Shown piece by piece: positions 63,864-64,000 of a stretch of 64,000 nucleotides of DNA (within the stretch, counting starts at the first letter, position 1; every line of letters starts with the position of its first letter). Origin of the DNA: Hydractinia symbiolongicarpus. Lineage: Eukaryota; Cnidaria; Hydrozoa; Anthoathecata; Hydractiniidae. A program made the position numbers and the translations under genes. Under the pieces are notes generated by a model. The model was not told the DNA's origin and ran no database searches. It saw only the letters and a program-made list of their open reading frames with translations. The stretch covers positions 29,762,001-29,826,000 of the forward strand of contig NC_079883.1 in assembly GCF_029227915.1 (NCBI RefSeq), given 5' to 3'.

Positions 63864-64000
63864 GCATCAATCCGTTTGAGTTACAACGGTTGCGTCACAT
63901 ATTCGTACCAACCTGTATTTAGTGATATCTTTCCGATATTACTAAGTTATATTGCTTTTAACAGTGAAACGATTGACTGTGGAACTTAATTGAACTAACT

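Larger units (their letters stand above)
29782..64000. repeat. Satellite array, right block (~373-bp monomer)
   Basis: The same satellite resumes at TTTACTGTGGGAC, in the same orientation as the left block, and runs off the right edge. It has the same internal elements, but the subfamily mix differs. G monomers (GAGTACATTAGGCTCTGTGG with AAAGAGGAACAGTTCC) and H monomers (GATTACAATAGG with TTTTATATAAAA) are common. The B monomers of the left block (ACAGCGGGCACTGCGG) were not seen here. Period anomalies are rare; the clearest is at 43795. No coding region is supportable. Confidence 0.97.

Noticed and set aside
1-64000. CRISPR array
   Set aside because: The repeats are long (about 373 bp), contiguous and without unique spacers, in a eukaryotic-type context. 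This is satellite DNA.
1-64000. CENP-B box
   Set aside because: I looked for TTCGTTGG..A.CGGGA-type sequence in the monomers and saw none. A centromere assignment is therefore not supported by that motif.

Overview
The window is almost wholly a tandem satellite array of eukaryotic nuclear DNA. A monomer of about 373 bp repeats head to tail, in one orientation, from 1 to 27649 and again from 29782 to 64000 (roughly 165 copies, estimated as length divided by period). I find no supportable protein-coding gene. The tandem structure, an AT-rich composition, higher-order repeats (HORs) and a tRNA-like sequence with Pol III A and B boxes point to a eukaryote. The species cannot be named from the sequence; an invertebrate animal is only a guess. 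A centromeric or heterochromatic location is plausible but not shown.

Every monomer has the same order of parts. It starts with a variable segment (GCGATTACACTGGGCGC-like), followed by an A/T-rich stretch, ACTGTGGGACCAATCC, and a well conserved core holding AACGG..CCGTT..AACGG and TGCGTCACAT. A second ACTGTGGGA and a closing segment ending in GATTGCTGGAACTCA complete it. Sequence variants fall into recognisable subfamilies, called A to H here. A, B and C form a trimeric HOR of 1118 bp at 1-2234 and 14514-18611. D and E form dimers around 4-5 kb and 13-14.5 kb. F marks longer blocks at 5.2, 19.7 and 22.7 kb. G (from 24.9 kb) and H (from 32.7 kb) characterise the right-hand part. Superimposed are recent duplications of 2 to 9 monomers, with spacings of 1860, 2233, 2978, 2982 and 3350 bp. 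The 1860-bp pair at 60.1-63.9 kb differs at one position that I could find.

A single non-satellite island of about 2.13 kb (27650-29781) interrupts the array. From left to right it holds unrecognised sequence with a chance-size ORF, a perfect 10-bp-arm hairpin, a TAGC/AGCT-rich patch, degenerate tandem units of about 120 bp, and an (AT)n run. A 68-nt tRNA-like sequence follows, with a perfect acceptor stem and T arm but a short anticodon loop, and then a pyrimidine-rich TGCC tract that abuts the returning satellite. The flanks suggest the island replaced about 315 bp of a dimeric satellite.

Nothing here looks like a multi-gene system. The points of interest are the HOR history, the conserved dyad core that could bind a protein, and the tRNA-like island embedded in the array.
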